From: Paramicrobacterium agarici
Lineage (GTDB): Bacteria; Actinomycetota; Actinomycetes; Actinomycetales; Microbacteriaceae
Length of the DNA stretch: 64,000 bases
Direction: 5' to 3'
Assembly: GCF_002563955.1 (NCBI RefSeq)
Contig: NZ_PDJE01000001.1
Location: forward strand, 992,001-1,056,000
A program made the position numbers and the translations under genes. Each line of letters begins with the position of its first letter. Position 1 is the stretch's first letter. Shown here piece after piece: positions 7,459-16,693 of the stretch. Below the pieces are notes generated by a model. That model searched no databases. It was not told where the DNA came from and saw only the letters and a list, made by a program, of their open reading frames with translations.

Positions 7459-8985
7459 ATGGAAAACACGGCAGCAGCACCGGGATTCGAGCCGATGGAC
7501 GGCCCGGATGCTGTCGCATCGGCGGCAGGCGAACAGCTGCTGGATGCCCTGACGGAGTTGCGTGAGGTTGACCCGCAGGCTCTCTCCGGGAATGGGCTGC
7601 TGCACTACGTGGGACTGTTAGCCACCGCGACCCGCTTTCTCGAGGGCCGCCAGGTCGGTAACGTCGGCGACATCGCCCGACGCTCCGACACCGACGCCGG
7701 GTTTTCCGGTCTCGCCGCCCGCCATGGATGCTCCTCGCCGGCAGCGTTGTTTGAGAAGATCACGGGGGCGAAGAACTCGACCGCGTACCGGTATACGAAA
7801 CTCGCCACTCATACGACACCACGAGTTTCCGACACGGGGCTGCCCCTTGATCCGGTGTTCCCGCAGACCGCGCAAGCGTTGAGCGACGGTGTCATCGGCC
7901 TCGACGCTGCCGAAGCCATCACCACGACCCTCGCGCCAGTGCTCCCTCGTGCGGTGCCGGAGCAGATGGACTGGGCAGAAGCCACGCTGCTGGGCAACGC
8001 GACCGGCGCGAACGGGGAAGCACCCGTGTCAGCGGATAATCTCCGTCAGCAGGCGAGAGCGTTCTGCGCCGTTCTCGACCCTGACGGTGTCGAACCTACC
8101 GCCGACGAACTGCATGAGGCGCGGAAGCTCGTGTTCCGGCACCAAGAAGACGGCACCTTGAAGATCACGGGCACCCTGTCCCCGGAGCAGGCGGCACAGG
8201 TGACACCCGTGTTCGACGCCTACATGTCCAAACGCACCAGCCCGACGTTTATGCATGCCGACGAGCAAGCCGACAACGAGCAAGCACCGGAGGAGCGGTC
8301 GAAACCGCAAGAACGCGCCGACGTATTCACGACGATCATCGGCGGCACCGGGAAACAGAAGACCGCACCCAAACTCCACGGCCGAGGCCCGACCGTGCTC
8401 GTCACCGTGGACGAACGCAACCTCAACACAGGGACCGGGGCAGCGTGGTCACCGGGGACACAGGCACCGTTGCCGATGAGCTTTGTGAAGCAAATGCAGT
8501 GCGACGGAGACACGAGAACAGTCACCATCGACGAGCACGGGGAAGTGCTCAATCTCGGGACCGCCGAACGGTTCTTCAGCACACAGCAGCGTTTGGCGTT
8601 GATCGCCAGAGACGGACCCACCTGCGTCGCACCCGACTGCACCATCCCCGCCTGGCTGTGCGAAGCACACCACATTCACGGGTGGGAGAACGGCGGCAAA
8701 ACGGACCTGTCCAACGGCGTCCTCGTCTGCTGGTTTCATCACAGGCTGCTCGAACGCGGAGAATGGTCGATCGCCCGCGACAACAACGGCCGACCACGCG
8801 TGATCCCGCCCGGCTGGTATGTCAGCCGACGGTATCTGGGGCAACGGAGAGCGCCACGCGACGCGAGCGCGGGCAGGCCAGGCACGAGTGCGACGGGACC
8901 AGAGACGAGTGCGCCCGAAGGCACGACCAACGGTGAAGACGGCAACCCGCCCGACGGCGGACGAGATACCGGGCCGCACTCCTGA
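7459..8985 (+). CDS. DUF222 domain HNH endonuclease (13E12-type)
   Basis: 508 residues. The N-terminal two thirds is the DUF222 domain: LLDALTELREVD, VGDIARRSDTDAGFSGLAAR and LSDGVIGLDAAEAITTTLAP, with LKITGTLSPEQAAQVTPVFD in the middle. The C-terminal HNH nuclease motif is CVAPDCTIPAWLCEAHHIHG followed by NGGKTDLSNGVLVCWFHHRL, so the metal-binding Cys/His pairs are intact. The tail after residue about 460 is low-complexity and charged. These genes are very common and multicopy in Microbacteriaceae; a mobile or recombination role is suspected but unproven. It sits beside a methyltransferase pseudogene, in line with a locally plastic site. Confidence 0.9.
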   Translation: MENTAAAPGFEPMDGPDAVASAAGEQLLDALTELREVDPQALSGNGLLHYVGLLATATRFLEGRQVGNVGDIARRSDTDAGFSGLAARHGCSSPAALFEKITGAKNSTAYRYTKLATHTTPRVSDTGLPLDPVFPQTAQALSDGVIGLDAAEAITTTLAPVLPRAVPEQMDWAEATLLGNATGANGEAPVSADNLRQQARAFCAVLDPDGVEPTADELHEARKLVFRHQEDGTLKITGTLSPEQAAQVTPVFDAYMSKRTSPTFMHADEQADNEQAPEERSKPQERADVFTTIIGGTGKQKTAPKLHGRGPTVLVTVDERNLNTGTGAAWSPGTQAPLPMSFVKQMQCDGDTRTVTIDEHGEVLNLGTAERFFSTQQRLALIARDGPTCVAPDCTIPAWLCEAHHIHGWENGGKTDLSNGVLVCWFHHRLLERGEWSIARDNNGRPRVIPPGWYVSRRYLGQRRAPRDASAGRPGTSATGPETSAPEGTTNGEDGNPPDGGRDTGPHS

Positions 8986-9036
8986 CAGTGCGGCGGCTCC
9001 AAGACACGATACGCACGAGTGAGACCACTCGAAGCG

Positions 9037-9285
9037 TTACTCGGAGTGCCCGGAGCGCCGTTTCAAACGGGGATAGAGCCAGAACAGCGCAATCGTTCCG
9101 ATGACCGCGCGAACGGCGGCGAACACGAGAACCCACCAGCCAACTGCGTTGTCGACGAATAGCAACGCGGCGCCGATGATCACAAGCGCGACGTCGGCCA
9201 CATAGGGAACCTTGAGCCAGAACAGCAATCGCGCCTCGGCGGAACGAGCAGGGTCCGCATCACTCGAATGTTCCGGCTCAGCCAC
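9037..9285 (-). CDS. Small two-helix membrane protein
   Basis: 82 residues with a charged N-terminus (MAEPEHSSDADPARSAEARL), then two hydrophobic stretches (VADVALVIIGAALLFVDNAV and WWVLVFAAVRAVIGTIALFW) and a basic cytosolic end (YPRLKRRSGHSE). No family recognised. AGGTGA lies just upstream of the ATG at 9285. It is 35 bases behind the NTF2-like gene on the same strand and may be the last gene of the 10737-9037 transcription unit. Confidence 0.72.
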   Translation of the reverse strand: MAEPEHSSDADPARSAEARLLFWLKVPYVADVALVIIGAALLFVDNAVGWWVLVFAAVRAVIGTIALFWLYPRLKRRSGHSE

Positions 9286-9320
9286 AGTTCACCTCCGCGC
9301 CGTCTGACTTGAGCTGAGGC

Positions 9321-9689
9321 TCAAGACGTTTGGACAAGATACGTGCGCAGTTCCGCAACTTTTGCGGATTTTGACGCGCCAGCAAACCGGAACACATGGC
9401 TGAAAGCGATGCGCGTTGTCCCTGCCTCTAGATAACCATCACAGGAGGCGAACCGCCCGTGGGCCACGATTGAGAGCACATCAAGGCGTTCCGCTGTGAT
9501 GCGAGGAATTGCTTCTCTCGAGCCGCGGGGGCCGAGATGCGTGCCCTCACCAACGATTGACCAGCGTGCCTCGTCAGCGAGCCATTCTGCAACGGCATCC
9601 GATTCACCTTGTGCCCACTTCGCCACGAACTCGCCGACGATGATCGTTCGCGGAGCATTGCCGCAATCCGAAGGAAGATTGATCTCCAT
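9321..9689 (-). CDS. NTF2-like (SnoaL-type) domain protein
   Basis: 122 residues from the ATG at 9689, which has GGAG five bases upstream; an in-frame start at 9743 lacks a site and overlaps the previous gene. EFVAKWAQGESDAVAEWLAD, EARWSIVGEGTHLGPRGSRE and DGYLEAGTTRIAFSHVFRFA describe the cone-shaped NTF2/SnoaL fold of small-molecule isomerases and of proteins without known activity. No catalytic residue can be assigned. It lies 28 bases behind the flavin monooxygenase gene and is probably co-transcribed with it. Confidence 0.75.
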   Translation of the reverse strand: MEINLPSDCGNAPRTIIVGEFVAKWAQGESDAVAEWLADEARWSIVGEGTHLGPRGSREAIPRITAERLDVLSIVAHGRFASCDGYLEAGTTRIAFSHVFRFAGASKSAKVAELRTYLVQTS

Positions 9690-9717
9690 GTGCGCTCCAT
9701 GCTCATCAACGGAACTC

Positions 9718-10737
9718 TCAGCGCCAGCCGAGTTCTGGCGCAACGTACTTCACGACACTCTCAAGAAGAGTGGCGTTGTAGTCAACACCGAGCTGATTCG
9801 GCACCGTCAAAAGCAGAGTGTCCGCTTCGGCAATCGCCGAATCCTCAGCGAGTTCTCGCACGAGCGCATTCGGCTCACCGATATAGCTCTTGCCAAAGCG
9901 CGCGAGACCACCATCAAGGTGGCCGACCTGATCGGCGCTCTCTGCCTGTGCGCGGAGCCCGAAGTAACGCACGTCGTCGTCGGTAACGAGGGGCATGATG
10001 CTGCGGCTCACCGATACCCGCGGTTCGCCGTCGTGACCGGCATCCGCCCATGCCTTTCGGTAGAGCCGGATCTGCTCCGCCTGCAGCTCGTGGAATGGAA
10101 TGCCGGTGTCTTCGGTGAGCAGCGTCGAACTCATGAGGTTCATGCCCTGCTGTCCGGTCCATTCGGCAGTAGCTCGGGAACCGGAGCCCCACCAGATGCG
10201 CTTCTCGAGGCCCGGCGACCTCGGCTCGATTGCAAGCGCCCCGCTGTGCCCCGCCATCTGAGGGTTCGCCTTCGCAACCCCGGCGCCGACGATCGCCGCA
10301 CGGAATAATTCCGCCTTGTGTCGTGCCACATCAGCGTCTGTCGTGTCGTCTGGAGTGACGTATCCGAACGATTCGAAACCACGATCCGCGTGCTCAGGCG
10401 ATCCTCGACTGATGCCGAGCTGGAGACGACCGTTGCTGATCAGATCTGCCGCCGCCGCTTCTTCTGCCATGTACAGCGGGTTCTCGTAACGCATGTCGAT
10501 CACACCGGTGCCGAGCTCGATGCGACTCGTTCGAGCACCCATCGCGGCTAGCAGCGGAAACGGCGATGCCAGCTGCGTGGCAAAGTGGTGAACGCGAACG
10601 TACGCGCCGTCAACACCGACCTCTTCAGCAGCCTCGGCCAGCTCGATCGTCTGCATCAGGGCATCTTGCGCCGACCGTACGCGAGAGCCGGGCACGCTCT
10701 GGTAGTGGCCGAACGAGAGAAACCCGATTTTCTTCAT
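9718..10737 (-). CDS. LLM-class flavin-dependent oxidoreductase
   Basis: 339 residues with a luciferase-like TIM barrel. Seen are MKKIGFLSFGHY at the first strand, AYVRVHHFATQLASPFPLLA, RIELGTGVIDMRYENPLYMA, GRLQLGISRGSPEH, and further on IWWGSGSRATAEWTGQQGMN. Members use reduced FMN or F420 and oxygen to oxidise varied substrates; nothing here defines the substrate. First gene of a probable unit with the NTF2-like and small membrane proteins. It is divergent from glsA, separated by 91 bases. Confidence 0.88.
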   Translation of the reverse strand: MKKIGFLSFGHYQSVPGSRVRSAQDALMQTIELAEAAEEVGVDGAYVRVHHFATQLASPFPLLAAMGARTSRIELGTGVIDMRYENPLYMAEEAAAADLISNGRLQLGISRGSPEHADRGFESFGYVTPDDTTDADVARHKAELFRAAIVGAGVAKANPQMAGHSGALAIEPRSPGLEKRIWWGSGSRATAEWTGQQGMNLMSSTLLTEDTGIPFHELQAEQIRLYRKAWADAGHDGEPRVSVSRSIMPLVTDDDVRYFGLRAQAESADQVGHLDGGLARFGKSYIGEPNALVRELAEDSAIAEADTLLLTVPNQLGVDYNATLLESVVKYVAPELGWR

Positions 10738-10828
10738 ACCAGGAGCAGCGTCACGGTTGGCGGGCGTATTCCCTGTTCATGCTGAACCTCCGAATACGGT
10801 GCACGCGGGCGGCACGTAGCATGGGCGC

Positions 10829-12205
10829 ATGAGAACACCCGCGACGCTTTCTGACATCGTCACCGCGTTTCTCGACGTCGTGCACGATCGGCTGCTCAGC
10901 GACCGCCGCGGCGACGTCGCCGATTACATCCCGGAGCTTGCCGACGTCGAACCGGACGCTTTCGGCATCGCATTGTGCGGACTCAACGGACGTGTCTACG
11001 AGAGCGGTGACACCGACCTGGCATTCACGATTCAGTCCGTGTCTAAGGCCTTTGTGTACTCGCTCGCGCTCGACGACATCGGCATGAACGCCGTACACCA
11101 CCGCGTCGGTGCCGAGCCCAGCGGCGAAGCGTTCAATTCTGTGAAGCTTGAATCGGGCACCGGGCGTCCCCCGAACCCCATGGTGAACGCGGGCGCCATC
11201 GTGACAACTGCACTCGTCAATGGAGCATCGCCCGAGCACCGCTTCGAGCGAATCCTTGAGCGTCTGAGCGCGTTCGCCGGTCGCGACCTCACAGTCGACG
11301 CTTCTGTCTTCACTTCCGAGCATGCTTCGGGCGACCGCAACCGTGCGCTCGCCTACCTCATGCGCAGCGCCGGTTCGCTCACCGCCGACGTCAACGAGAC
11401 GCTCGATGTCTACTTCCGTCAGTGCTCCGTGCTCGTCACATCTCGCGACCTCGCCGTCATGGGCGCGACGCTCGGCAACGGAGGCGTCAACCCCGTCACC
11501 GGTCGCCGCGTCACGAGCGCCGAGACCTGCCAGCACGTCATGACGATCATGGCGACCTGCGGCATGTACGACTATGCAGGGGAGTGGTTGCTGCGTGCGG
11601 GACTCCCGGCCAAGTCCGGTGTGGCGGGCGGCCTTGTCGCAGCATCCCCCGGTGAATTCGGACTCGGGCTCTACAGTCCGCGACTCGACCATAGCGGGGC
11701 GAGCGTGCGCGGCGTTGTCGCGGCCCAGCAGCTCGCACGTCGCTTCGGTCTGCACATTCTGCACCGCCCGTTGTCTTTGTCGGCCGCCGAAGTGACGGCG
11801 GCGACGGAAGAGCTCGACGAAGGGCTCGGAGCGATGCAGGATGCTGATGCTGCGCAGCTCTTGGCCGAGAACGCCGACGATCTCGCCGTGTGGCGACTGC
11901 GTGGGTACATCGACTTCGACGGTGCAGAACGGCTGATCCTCGACCTTGAGGAATGGCTCGAATCGCGCCCGCCCGATCGTGTTGCCCCCGCCGTGATCGT
12001 GCTCGATCTCACCGAAGTCACGCAACTGCAGTCCGTCGCCGTGTGGATGCTCGCGGCCCTCGCCTCGTGGTGCAACGAGCGCGGAATGCGTGTGATCGCG
12101 AGCGATCCGCAGGGCCGAAGCCTCGGCGTCGCAGGCCTGTCGCAAGCGGCCGACTTTGAGGCGGCGGTGCAGGATGCCGCTGACGCGACGTCCGCCGACG
12201 ACTGA
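10829..12205 (+). CDS. glsA: Glutaminase A with C-terminal STAS domain
   Basis: 458 residues. Residues 1-310 are a serine-dependent beta-lactamase-fold glutaminase (glutamine to glutamate plus ammonia): the catalytic SxxK is Ser70-Val-Ser-Lys73 in FTIQSVSKAF, followed by GRPPNPMVNAGAIVTTALV, RALAYLMRSAG, TCGMYDYAGEWLLRAGLPAK and GVAGGLVAASPGEFGLGLYS. The last 120 residues, from about AVWRLRGYIDFDGAERLILD to the end, look like a STAS domain (VIVLDLTEVTQLQSVAVWML), which binds nucleotides or regulates in other proteins. Plain glutaminases are about 310 residues, so this is the long fused form. Cytosolic; followed after 63 bases by an oxidoreductase gene. Confidence 0.92.
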   Translation: MRTPATLSDIVTAFLDVVHDRLLSDRRGDVADYIPELADVEPDAFGIALCGLNGRVYESGDTDLAFTIQSVSKAFVYSLALDDIGMNAVHHRVGAEPSGEAFNSVKLESGTGRPPNPMVNAGAIVTTALVNGASPEHRFERILERLSAFAGRDLTVDASVFTSEHASGDRNRALAYLMRSAGSLTADVNETLDVYFRQCSVLVTSRDLAVMGATLGNGGVNPVTGRRVTSAETCQHVMTIMATCGMYDYAGEWLLRAGLPAKSGVAGGLVAASPGEFGLGLYSPRLDHSGASVRGVVAAQQLARRFGLHILHRPLSLSAAEVTAATEELDEGLGAMQDADAAQLLAENADDLAVWRLRGYIDFDGAERLILDLEEWLESRPPDRVAPAVIVLDLTEVTQLQSVAVWMLAALASWCNERGMRVIASDPQGRSLGVAGLSQAADFEAAVQDAADATSADD

Positions 12206-12268
12206 GCACGACGTACACGAGTGCGATTGAATAGACCGACGCAGATTCGCGAGCGAAAGGACACTCCT

Positions 12269-13237
12269 ATGCGCATCGGACTCATCGGCGCCGGCGCCGT
12301 TGCCGGCTACTACCGCCACGCTGCACACGAACTCGGAATCGAACTCGCCGCTGTCTGCGACGTGAACACGGATGCCGCTGAGGCCGCTGCACCCGAGGGC
12401 GCTCAGATCTTCGGAGACCACCGCGAACTCTACGAGAGCGGCCTCGTCGACGCCGTCGTCGTCAACACTCCGCACGCACTGCACGCTCCTATGACGATCG
12501 AAGCTGCAGAAGCAGGCCTTCACGTTCTTGTCGAGAAGCCCATGGCGATCTCGCTTGAAGAGTGCGATCAGATGGTGCAGGCTGCCGAAACCGCGGGCAC
12601 AACACTCATGGTCGGGCACATTCAGCACTACATGCCCGACAAGCTCGCCGCAGCCGCCGCGATCGCCGAAGGCGAGATCGGGCAGCCGATACTGCTGCGC
12701 GATTACCGAACGACCGACTACCGCACGGGCATGCGATCGGCATGGTTCTTCTCGAAGCGCATTGCAGGAGGCGGCGCACTCATCAACATCGGCGCGCACT
12801 GCATCGACCGCACACTCTGGCTCGCAGGGTCATGGGCGAGCTCTGTGAGCGCCAACGTCGTGAACCGCCACGACGTGGCCGTCGAGACCGACGGCATCGT
12901 TCACCTGCAGCTGCAGAATGGCGCGACAGCATCCATCACCGTCGTCTCTGATGCTGACGAGTACTCGGACGAACTCGTGATCGTGGGAGAGAACGGTCTC
13001 ATCGTCGCCGATCCGAATAAGGGAACCCGCTCGCACATCGACGGGTACACACGGATGCTGTGGGAGCCCGACGGTGATCCCGTGCAGCAGGCGTTCACCG
13101 CAGAGCTCAATGACTTCTCGGCGGCGATCGGTGGCGTTCAGCCGTCGGTGTCGCTCGAGCACGCGCGGCACGTCATCGACGTCGTGCTCTCGGCGTACGC
13201 TTCTGCCGAATCGAAGGCGCCGGTTGCGCTGAGCTGA
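12269..13237 (+). CDS. Gfo/Idh/MocA family oxidoreductase
   Basis: 322 residues. The start is set at 12269, where GCGAAAGGA precedes the ATG; a start 48 bases upstream adds unrelated residues. The N-terminal Rossmann fold begins MRIGLIGAGAVAGYYRHAAH, and the family's EKPMAIS lysine motif and a GGGALINIGAHCIDRTLWLA segment with the conserved active-site histidine follow. Typical activity is NAD(P)-dependent oxidation or reduction of sugars or inositols. No sugar pathway partner is adjacent on this strand apart from glsA; the GH3/TetR cluster begins just downstream on both strands. Confidence 0.88.
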   Translation: MRIGLIGAGAVAGYYRHAAHELGIELAAVCDVNTDAAEAAAPEGAQIFGDHRELYESGLVDAVVVNTPHALHAPMTIEAAEAGLHVLVEKPMAISLEECDQMVQAAETAGTTLMVGHIQHYMPDKLAAAAAIAEGEIGQPILLRDYRTTDYRTGMRSAWFFSKRIAGGGALINIGAHCIDRTLWLAGSWASSVSANVVNRHDVAVETDGIVHLQLQNGATASITVVSDADEYSDELVIVGENGLIVADPNKGTRSHIDGYTRMLWEPDGDPVQQAFTAELNDFSAAIGGVQPSVSLEHARHVIDVVLSAYASAESKAPVALS

Positions 13238-13253
13238 TCAACGAACGGCTCGT

Positions 13254-13946
13254 TCACGCGCTCCCGTGTGCCTCCGCAGCCTTCGCGCGCTCGACCGCTG
13301 ACGGAGCGGGCTGACCGGTCGACAGACGGTCGATGAGTTCATCGAGAATCAGCGCGACCGTGCGCGGCATGTCGACAGCATCGGGGTCGAGAAGCCACTG
13401 CACCTGGAGGCCGTCCATGACCGCGATCACCGCATTCGCGGCATCCTGCACCTCACTGTCGACGTCGCGGTTCGCGACGCTGGCGATGACGCCCGCGACC
13501 TTGCGGCGCAGACCCGCGAACCGACCTCGAAAGTAGTCTTGCGCCGGATGGTCGTCGGTCACCGACTCGGCGGAGAGCACAGCATATGTCTGCACGACGC
13601 CTGGGCGCGACATGTTCTCGATGACCGTGTCGAGCATGTGCTCGAGAAACGCGGGGCCTTCGACCTGCTCGCGTGCTTGCACGCCGCTCGTCTCTTCGCC
13701 GTCGCGATACTTGAGCACCGCGACGAGCAGGCCCTCTTTTGAGCCGAAATGGTGCAGCACTCCGGCGTGCGTCATCCCGGCCTCAGCCGCGATCTCTGCG
13801 AGCGCTGCGTTGTTGTAGCCGCGGGTGCCGAACACACTCAGGGCAGCCTTCAAGATGCTCTCGCGCTTTGCCGCCGTGCGCGCCTGTGGTCTCACGGCCC
13901 GCGATGCGGCTGGCACGACGGAGCCGCCTGCTGATTTCTTGCTCAT
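13254..13946 (-). CDS. TetR/AcrR-family transcriptional regulator
   Basis: 230 residues from the ATG at 13946, which has GAGAGG eight bases upstream. The helix-turn-helix domain spans residues about 25-75: RESILKAALSVFGTRGYNNA, ALAEIAAEAGMTHAGVLHHF, GSKEGLLVAVL. The C-terminal ligand domain contains EHMLDTVIENM and VMDGLQVQWLLDPDAVDM, as in TetR_C_6-like members. It is divergent from the GH3 gene with a palindrome at 14007-14028 between them. The natural inference is that it represses the glucosidase/transporter operon and perhaps itself, with a sugar or aglycone as inducer. Confidence 0.9.
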   Translation of the reverse strand: MSKKSAGGSVVPAASRAVRPQARTAAKRESILKAALSVFGTRGYNNAALAEIAAEAGMTHAGVLHHFGSKEGLLVAVLKYRDGEETSGVQAREQVEGPAFLEHMLDTVIENMSRPGVVQTYAVLSAESVTDDHPAQDYFRGRFAGLRRKVAGVIASVANRDVDSEVQDAANAVIAVMDGLQVQWLLDPDAVDMPRTVALILDELIDRLSTGQPAPSAVERAKAAEAHGSA

Positions 13947-14006
13947 TCGCGGACCTCTCCCGATCACTCAAGCTTACGGTGCTGTTACCAAACTGTGACA
14001 GAAAAA

Positions 14007-14028
14007 ACTTACTGACTTGTTTGTAAGT
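14007..14028. promoter_or_regulatory. Probable TetR operator
   Basis: Inverted repeat ACTTAC-N10-GTAAGT, with two further symmetric G and T positions inside the spacer. It lies between the divergent TetR and GH3 genes and overlaps the stretch where the GH3 promoter must sit (TTACTG at 14010 and TACAGT at 14034 are possible -35/-10 boxes). Size and symmetry suit a TetR dimer pair; binding is inferred. Confidence 0.6.
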
Positions 14029-14081
14029 ATTGCTACAGTCTCACTCACGAGTCAATGTCGATTCCTCAGAGCGGAGTGAAC

Positions 14082-16652
14082 GTGGGCACTGCCACCGTGG
14101 CGAGCGAGCAGCCGAATGCAGAGCCGAGCGCCGTCGTCCATGACGGACAAGCGGCAATCGGTGCCGACCAGGAGCTGCGCCAGCGCATTCGCGCTGTGCC
14201 TCTCGAGAGCCGCGTCCGGCTGCTCACGGGAGCGACGCCGTGGGCGCTGCACGCACTTCCCGAACTCAGCATCGGCACCATGATCGTCTCTGACGGCCCG
14301 ATCGGCGTGCGCGGCGTCGACGAGGAGCTCACCTCCTCGGCGCAGCTGCCCAGCCCATCGGCTCTTGCCGCCACGTGGAGCCCGCGCCTCGCTGCAGAGC
14401 TCGGCGCCCTCGTCGCTCGCGAGGCACAGCGAAAGAACATCGATGTCGTGCTCGCTCCCGTCGTCAACCTGCAGCGCACTCCCGTCGGCGGGCGCCACTT
14501 CGAGTGCCTCTCTGAGGACCCGCTGCTGACCACGGCGATCGCGTCTCCGTACGTCGCCGCGATGCAGCGCGGGGGAGTCGGCGCGTGCATCAAGCACTTC
14601 GTCGGCAATGAATCCGAGACCGACCGCACGAGCTACATCGCGCGCATCGACGAGCGCACCCTTCGCGAGGTCTATCTCGCGCCATTCGAAACGCTCGTGC
14701 GCGAGGGCGCCTGGAGCGTCATGGCGGCCTACAACCGCGTCGATGACGGCGCCGAGACGAACCTCGCGACCGAGCACACGCATCTGCTCACCGACGTGCT
14801 CAAGGGTGAATGGGGTTTCGACGGAGTCGTGGTGAGTGACTGGCTCGCGACCCGGTCAACGGTCGAGAGCGCCAACGCGGGACTCGACCTCGTCATGCCG
14901 GGGCCCGGTGGTCCGTGGGAGCAGAATCTGCTCGACGCCGTGCGCGACGGGCGCGTGAGCGAAGATGTGATCGACGAGAAGGTCGAGAGGATGCTGCGGC
15001 TCGCCGAGCGCGTCGGAGCGATCGGACGCGGTGCCTCGATTCCGCCGGGCGTTGACGTGCCCCGCGGTGACGTCGACCCCGACACACCCGTCAGCGACGA
15101 GACGCGCGCGCTTCTGCGCGACGCCGTCGCCCGCTCGATGGTCGTGCTGCGAAACGATGGTGTGCTGCCGCTCGATCCCACGGCGTCGCAGCGCATCGCC
15201 CTCATCGGTCCCAACGCTGTCGATCCGTTCGTGCAGGGCGGCGGCAGCGCGTTCGTGCACGCGCCGTACGAGTCGCGCCCCGTCGACGCGCTGCGCGCCG
15301 CGTTCCCGAACGCTGAGGTCAGCCTCTCGCGAGGCGGTTCCGCGCGAGCACACGCTCCGGGCATCGACCCGTCTCTCGTGGAGACACCCGACGGTGAACC
15401 CGGCTACGAGCTCACGCTGCTCGACAGCGCCGGCTCTCCTCTCAACGACCCGGTCGTCGTTCCCGGTGACGAAGCGTGGAACCGCCACGTCGACGATCGT
15501 GCGCGCAGCGCCCTCGTTCGCGCACGGGTGCGCCTCACAGCAGGAACGCACCGCATCGATCTCGGCACGTGCGGCGCTCACAGCATCCGGTTCAATGGCC
15601 AGCGTGTCTCGCAGTCCGAGCATCTCGCGGGTTCCGAGGTGATCCTCAACTCGAGCGCCAACAATCCCGACGGTCCTGCGCGCATGTTCTCGAACGACGA
15701 GCCGTTCACCGTCAGCATCGAGGCTCGACTGCAGGTCGTCGACGCCGACGGTTACGGCACGTTCGTGCGCTTCGCCCTGCGCCACGAGCCCGACGCCCTC
15801 ACGCTCGACCAGGAGATTGCGGATGCTGTCGCCGCAGCCGAGAACTCGGACGTCGCCGTCGTGATCGTCGGCACAAACGAAGAAACGGAGTCGGAGGGGT
15901 GGGATCGCGAGAACATCGACCTGCCCGGCCGGCAAGATGACCTCGTGCGGGCCGTCGCCGCGACGGGAACGCCGACCGTTGTCGTCGTCAACGCGGGCGC
16001 GCCCGTGGTGCTGCCGTGGATCGACGAGGTCTCGGCTGTGCTCTGGTGGTGGCTGCCAGGGCAAGAGGGCGGCAATGGTCTCGCCGACGCGCTCGCCGGG
16101 CGAACCGAGCCCGCGGGTCGGCTGCCGTGGACGCTGCCCGCCAGGCTCGAGGATTGCCCCGTTCCCCACGCGGTCCCGCACGACGGCTCCGTCGACTACG
16201 TCGAAGGCGTTCACGTCGGATACCGCGGCTGGCTTGCCGGCGACGCCGCACCCGCACGAGAGTTCGGTTTCGGCCTCGGGTACGGAGCGTGGCGGTATCT
16301 CGACGTGCGCGAGGTGGCTGCCGCAGACGGGAACGTGCATCTCGAGGTCGACATCGAGAACGTCGGCCAGCGGGAGTCGACCGAGACGGTTCAGGTCTAC
16401 ATCGAGGATGCCACGGGCGACCGGTCGCGACCCGTGCGGTGGCTCGGGGGCTTCGCCCAGACGCAGCTCGCCGCGGGAGAGTCAGCGACCGTCGAGGTCG
16501 TGCTGCCGCGCCGCGCGTTTGAGATCTGGGACGTCGAGAACAGGACCTGGCTGCGCCCGGCGGTGCCCTACCGCATCCGTGCAGGCCGATCGAGCGCCGA
16601 CCTGCCACTCGGACTCATGCTTGCCAGCTCACACGACCCAACACAGAGATGA
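14082..16652 (+). CDS. Glycoside hydrolase family 3 beta-glucosidase with PA14-like insert
   Basis: 856 residues from a GTG at 14082 with GCGGAG five bases upstream; an ATG at 14055 in frame is an alternative with a poor site. The GH3 N-terminal barrel shows TPWALHALPELSIGTMIVSD, GPIGVRGVD, LAPVVNLQRTPVGGRHFE, CIKHFVGNESETDR and GVVVSDWLATR, where Asp253 is the nucleophile. A PA14-like segment (about residues 390-530) interrupts the second domain, and a fibronectin-III-like domain ends the protein. No signal peptide is evident, so it probably hydrolyses imported beta-glucosides in the cytosol. It leads the operon with the Opp-type transporter, 41 bases ahead of the binding protein. Confidence 0.92.
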   Translation: MGTATVASEQPNAEPSAVVHDGQAAIGADQELRQRIRAVPLESRVRLLTGATPWALHALPELSIGTMIVSDGPIGVRGVDEELTSSAQLPSPSALAATWSPRLAAELGALVAREAQRKNIDVVLAPVVNLQRTPVGGRHFECLSEDPLLTTAIASPYVAAMQRGGVGACIKHFVGNESETDRTSYIARIDERTLREVYLAPFETLVREGAWSVMAAYNRVDDGAETNLATEHTHLLTDVLKGEWGFDGVVVSDWLATRSTVESANAGLDLVMPGPGGPWEQNLLDAVRDGRVSEDVIDEKVERMLRLAERVGAIGRGASIPPGVDVPRGDVDPDTPVSDETRALLRDAVARSMVVLRNDGVLPLDPTASQRIALIGPNAVDPFVQGGGSAFVHAPYESRPVDALRAAFPNAEVSLSRGGSARAHAPGIDPSLVETPDGEPGYELTLLDSAGSPLNDPVVVPGDEAWNRHVDDRARSALVRARVRLTAGTHRIDLGTCGAHSIRFNGQRVSQSEHLAGSEVILNSSANNPDGPARMFSNDEPFTVSIEARLQVVDADGYGTFVRFALRHEPDALTLDQEIADAVAAAENSDVAVVIVGTNEETESEGWDRENIDLPGRQDDLVRAVAATGTPTVVVVNAGAPVVLPWIDEVSAVLWWWLPGQEGGNGLADALAGRTEPAGRLPWTLPARLEDCPVPHAVPHDGSVDYVEGVHVGYRGWLAGDAAPAREFGFGLGYGAWRYLDVREVAAADGNVHLEVDIENVGQRESTETVQVYIEDATGDRSRPVRWLGGFAQTQLAAGESATVEVVLPRRAFEIWDVENRTWLRPAVPYRIRAGRSSADLPLGLMLASSHDPTQR

Positions 16653-16693
16653 CCCCACCGCCCGTTCGGGCGCTATGTGCAAGGAGGCACACC

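Noticed and set aside
10751..12799. 682-residue antisense frame opposite glsA and the Gfo/Idh/MocA gene
   Set aside because: Composition is Arg/Val/His-rich as expected of a shadow frame, and it covers two well-recognised genes on the other strand.
14856..16340. 494-residue antisense frame in the GH3 gene, and similar long frames opposite the binding proteins (16967-18412, 27862-29376) and OppC/D-like genes (20646-22370)
   Set aside because: High third-position GC keeps complementary frames open; none has a recognisable domain or start signal.
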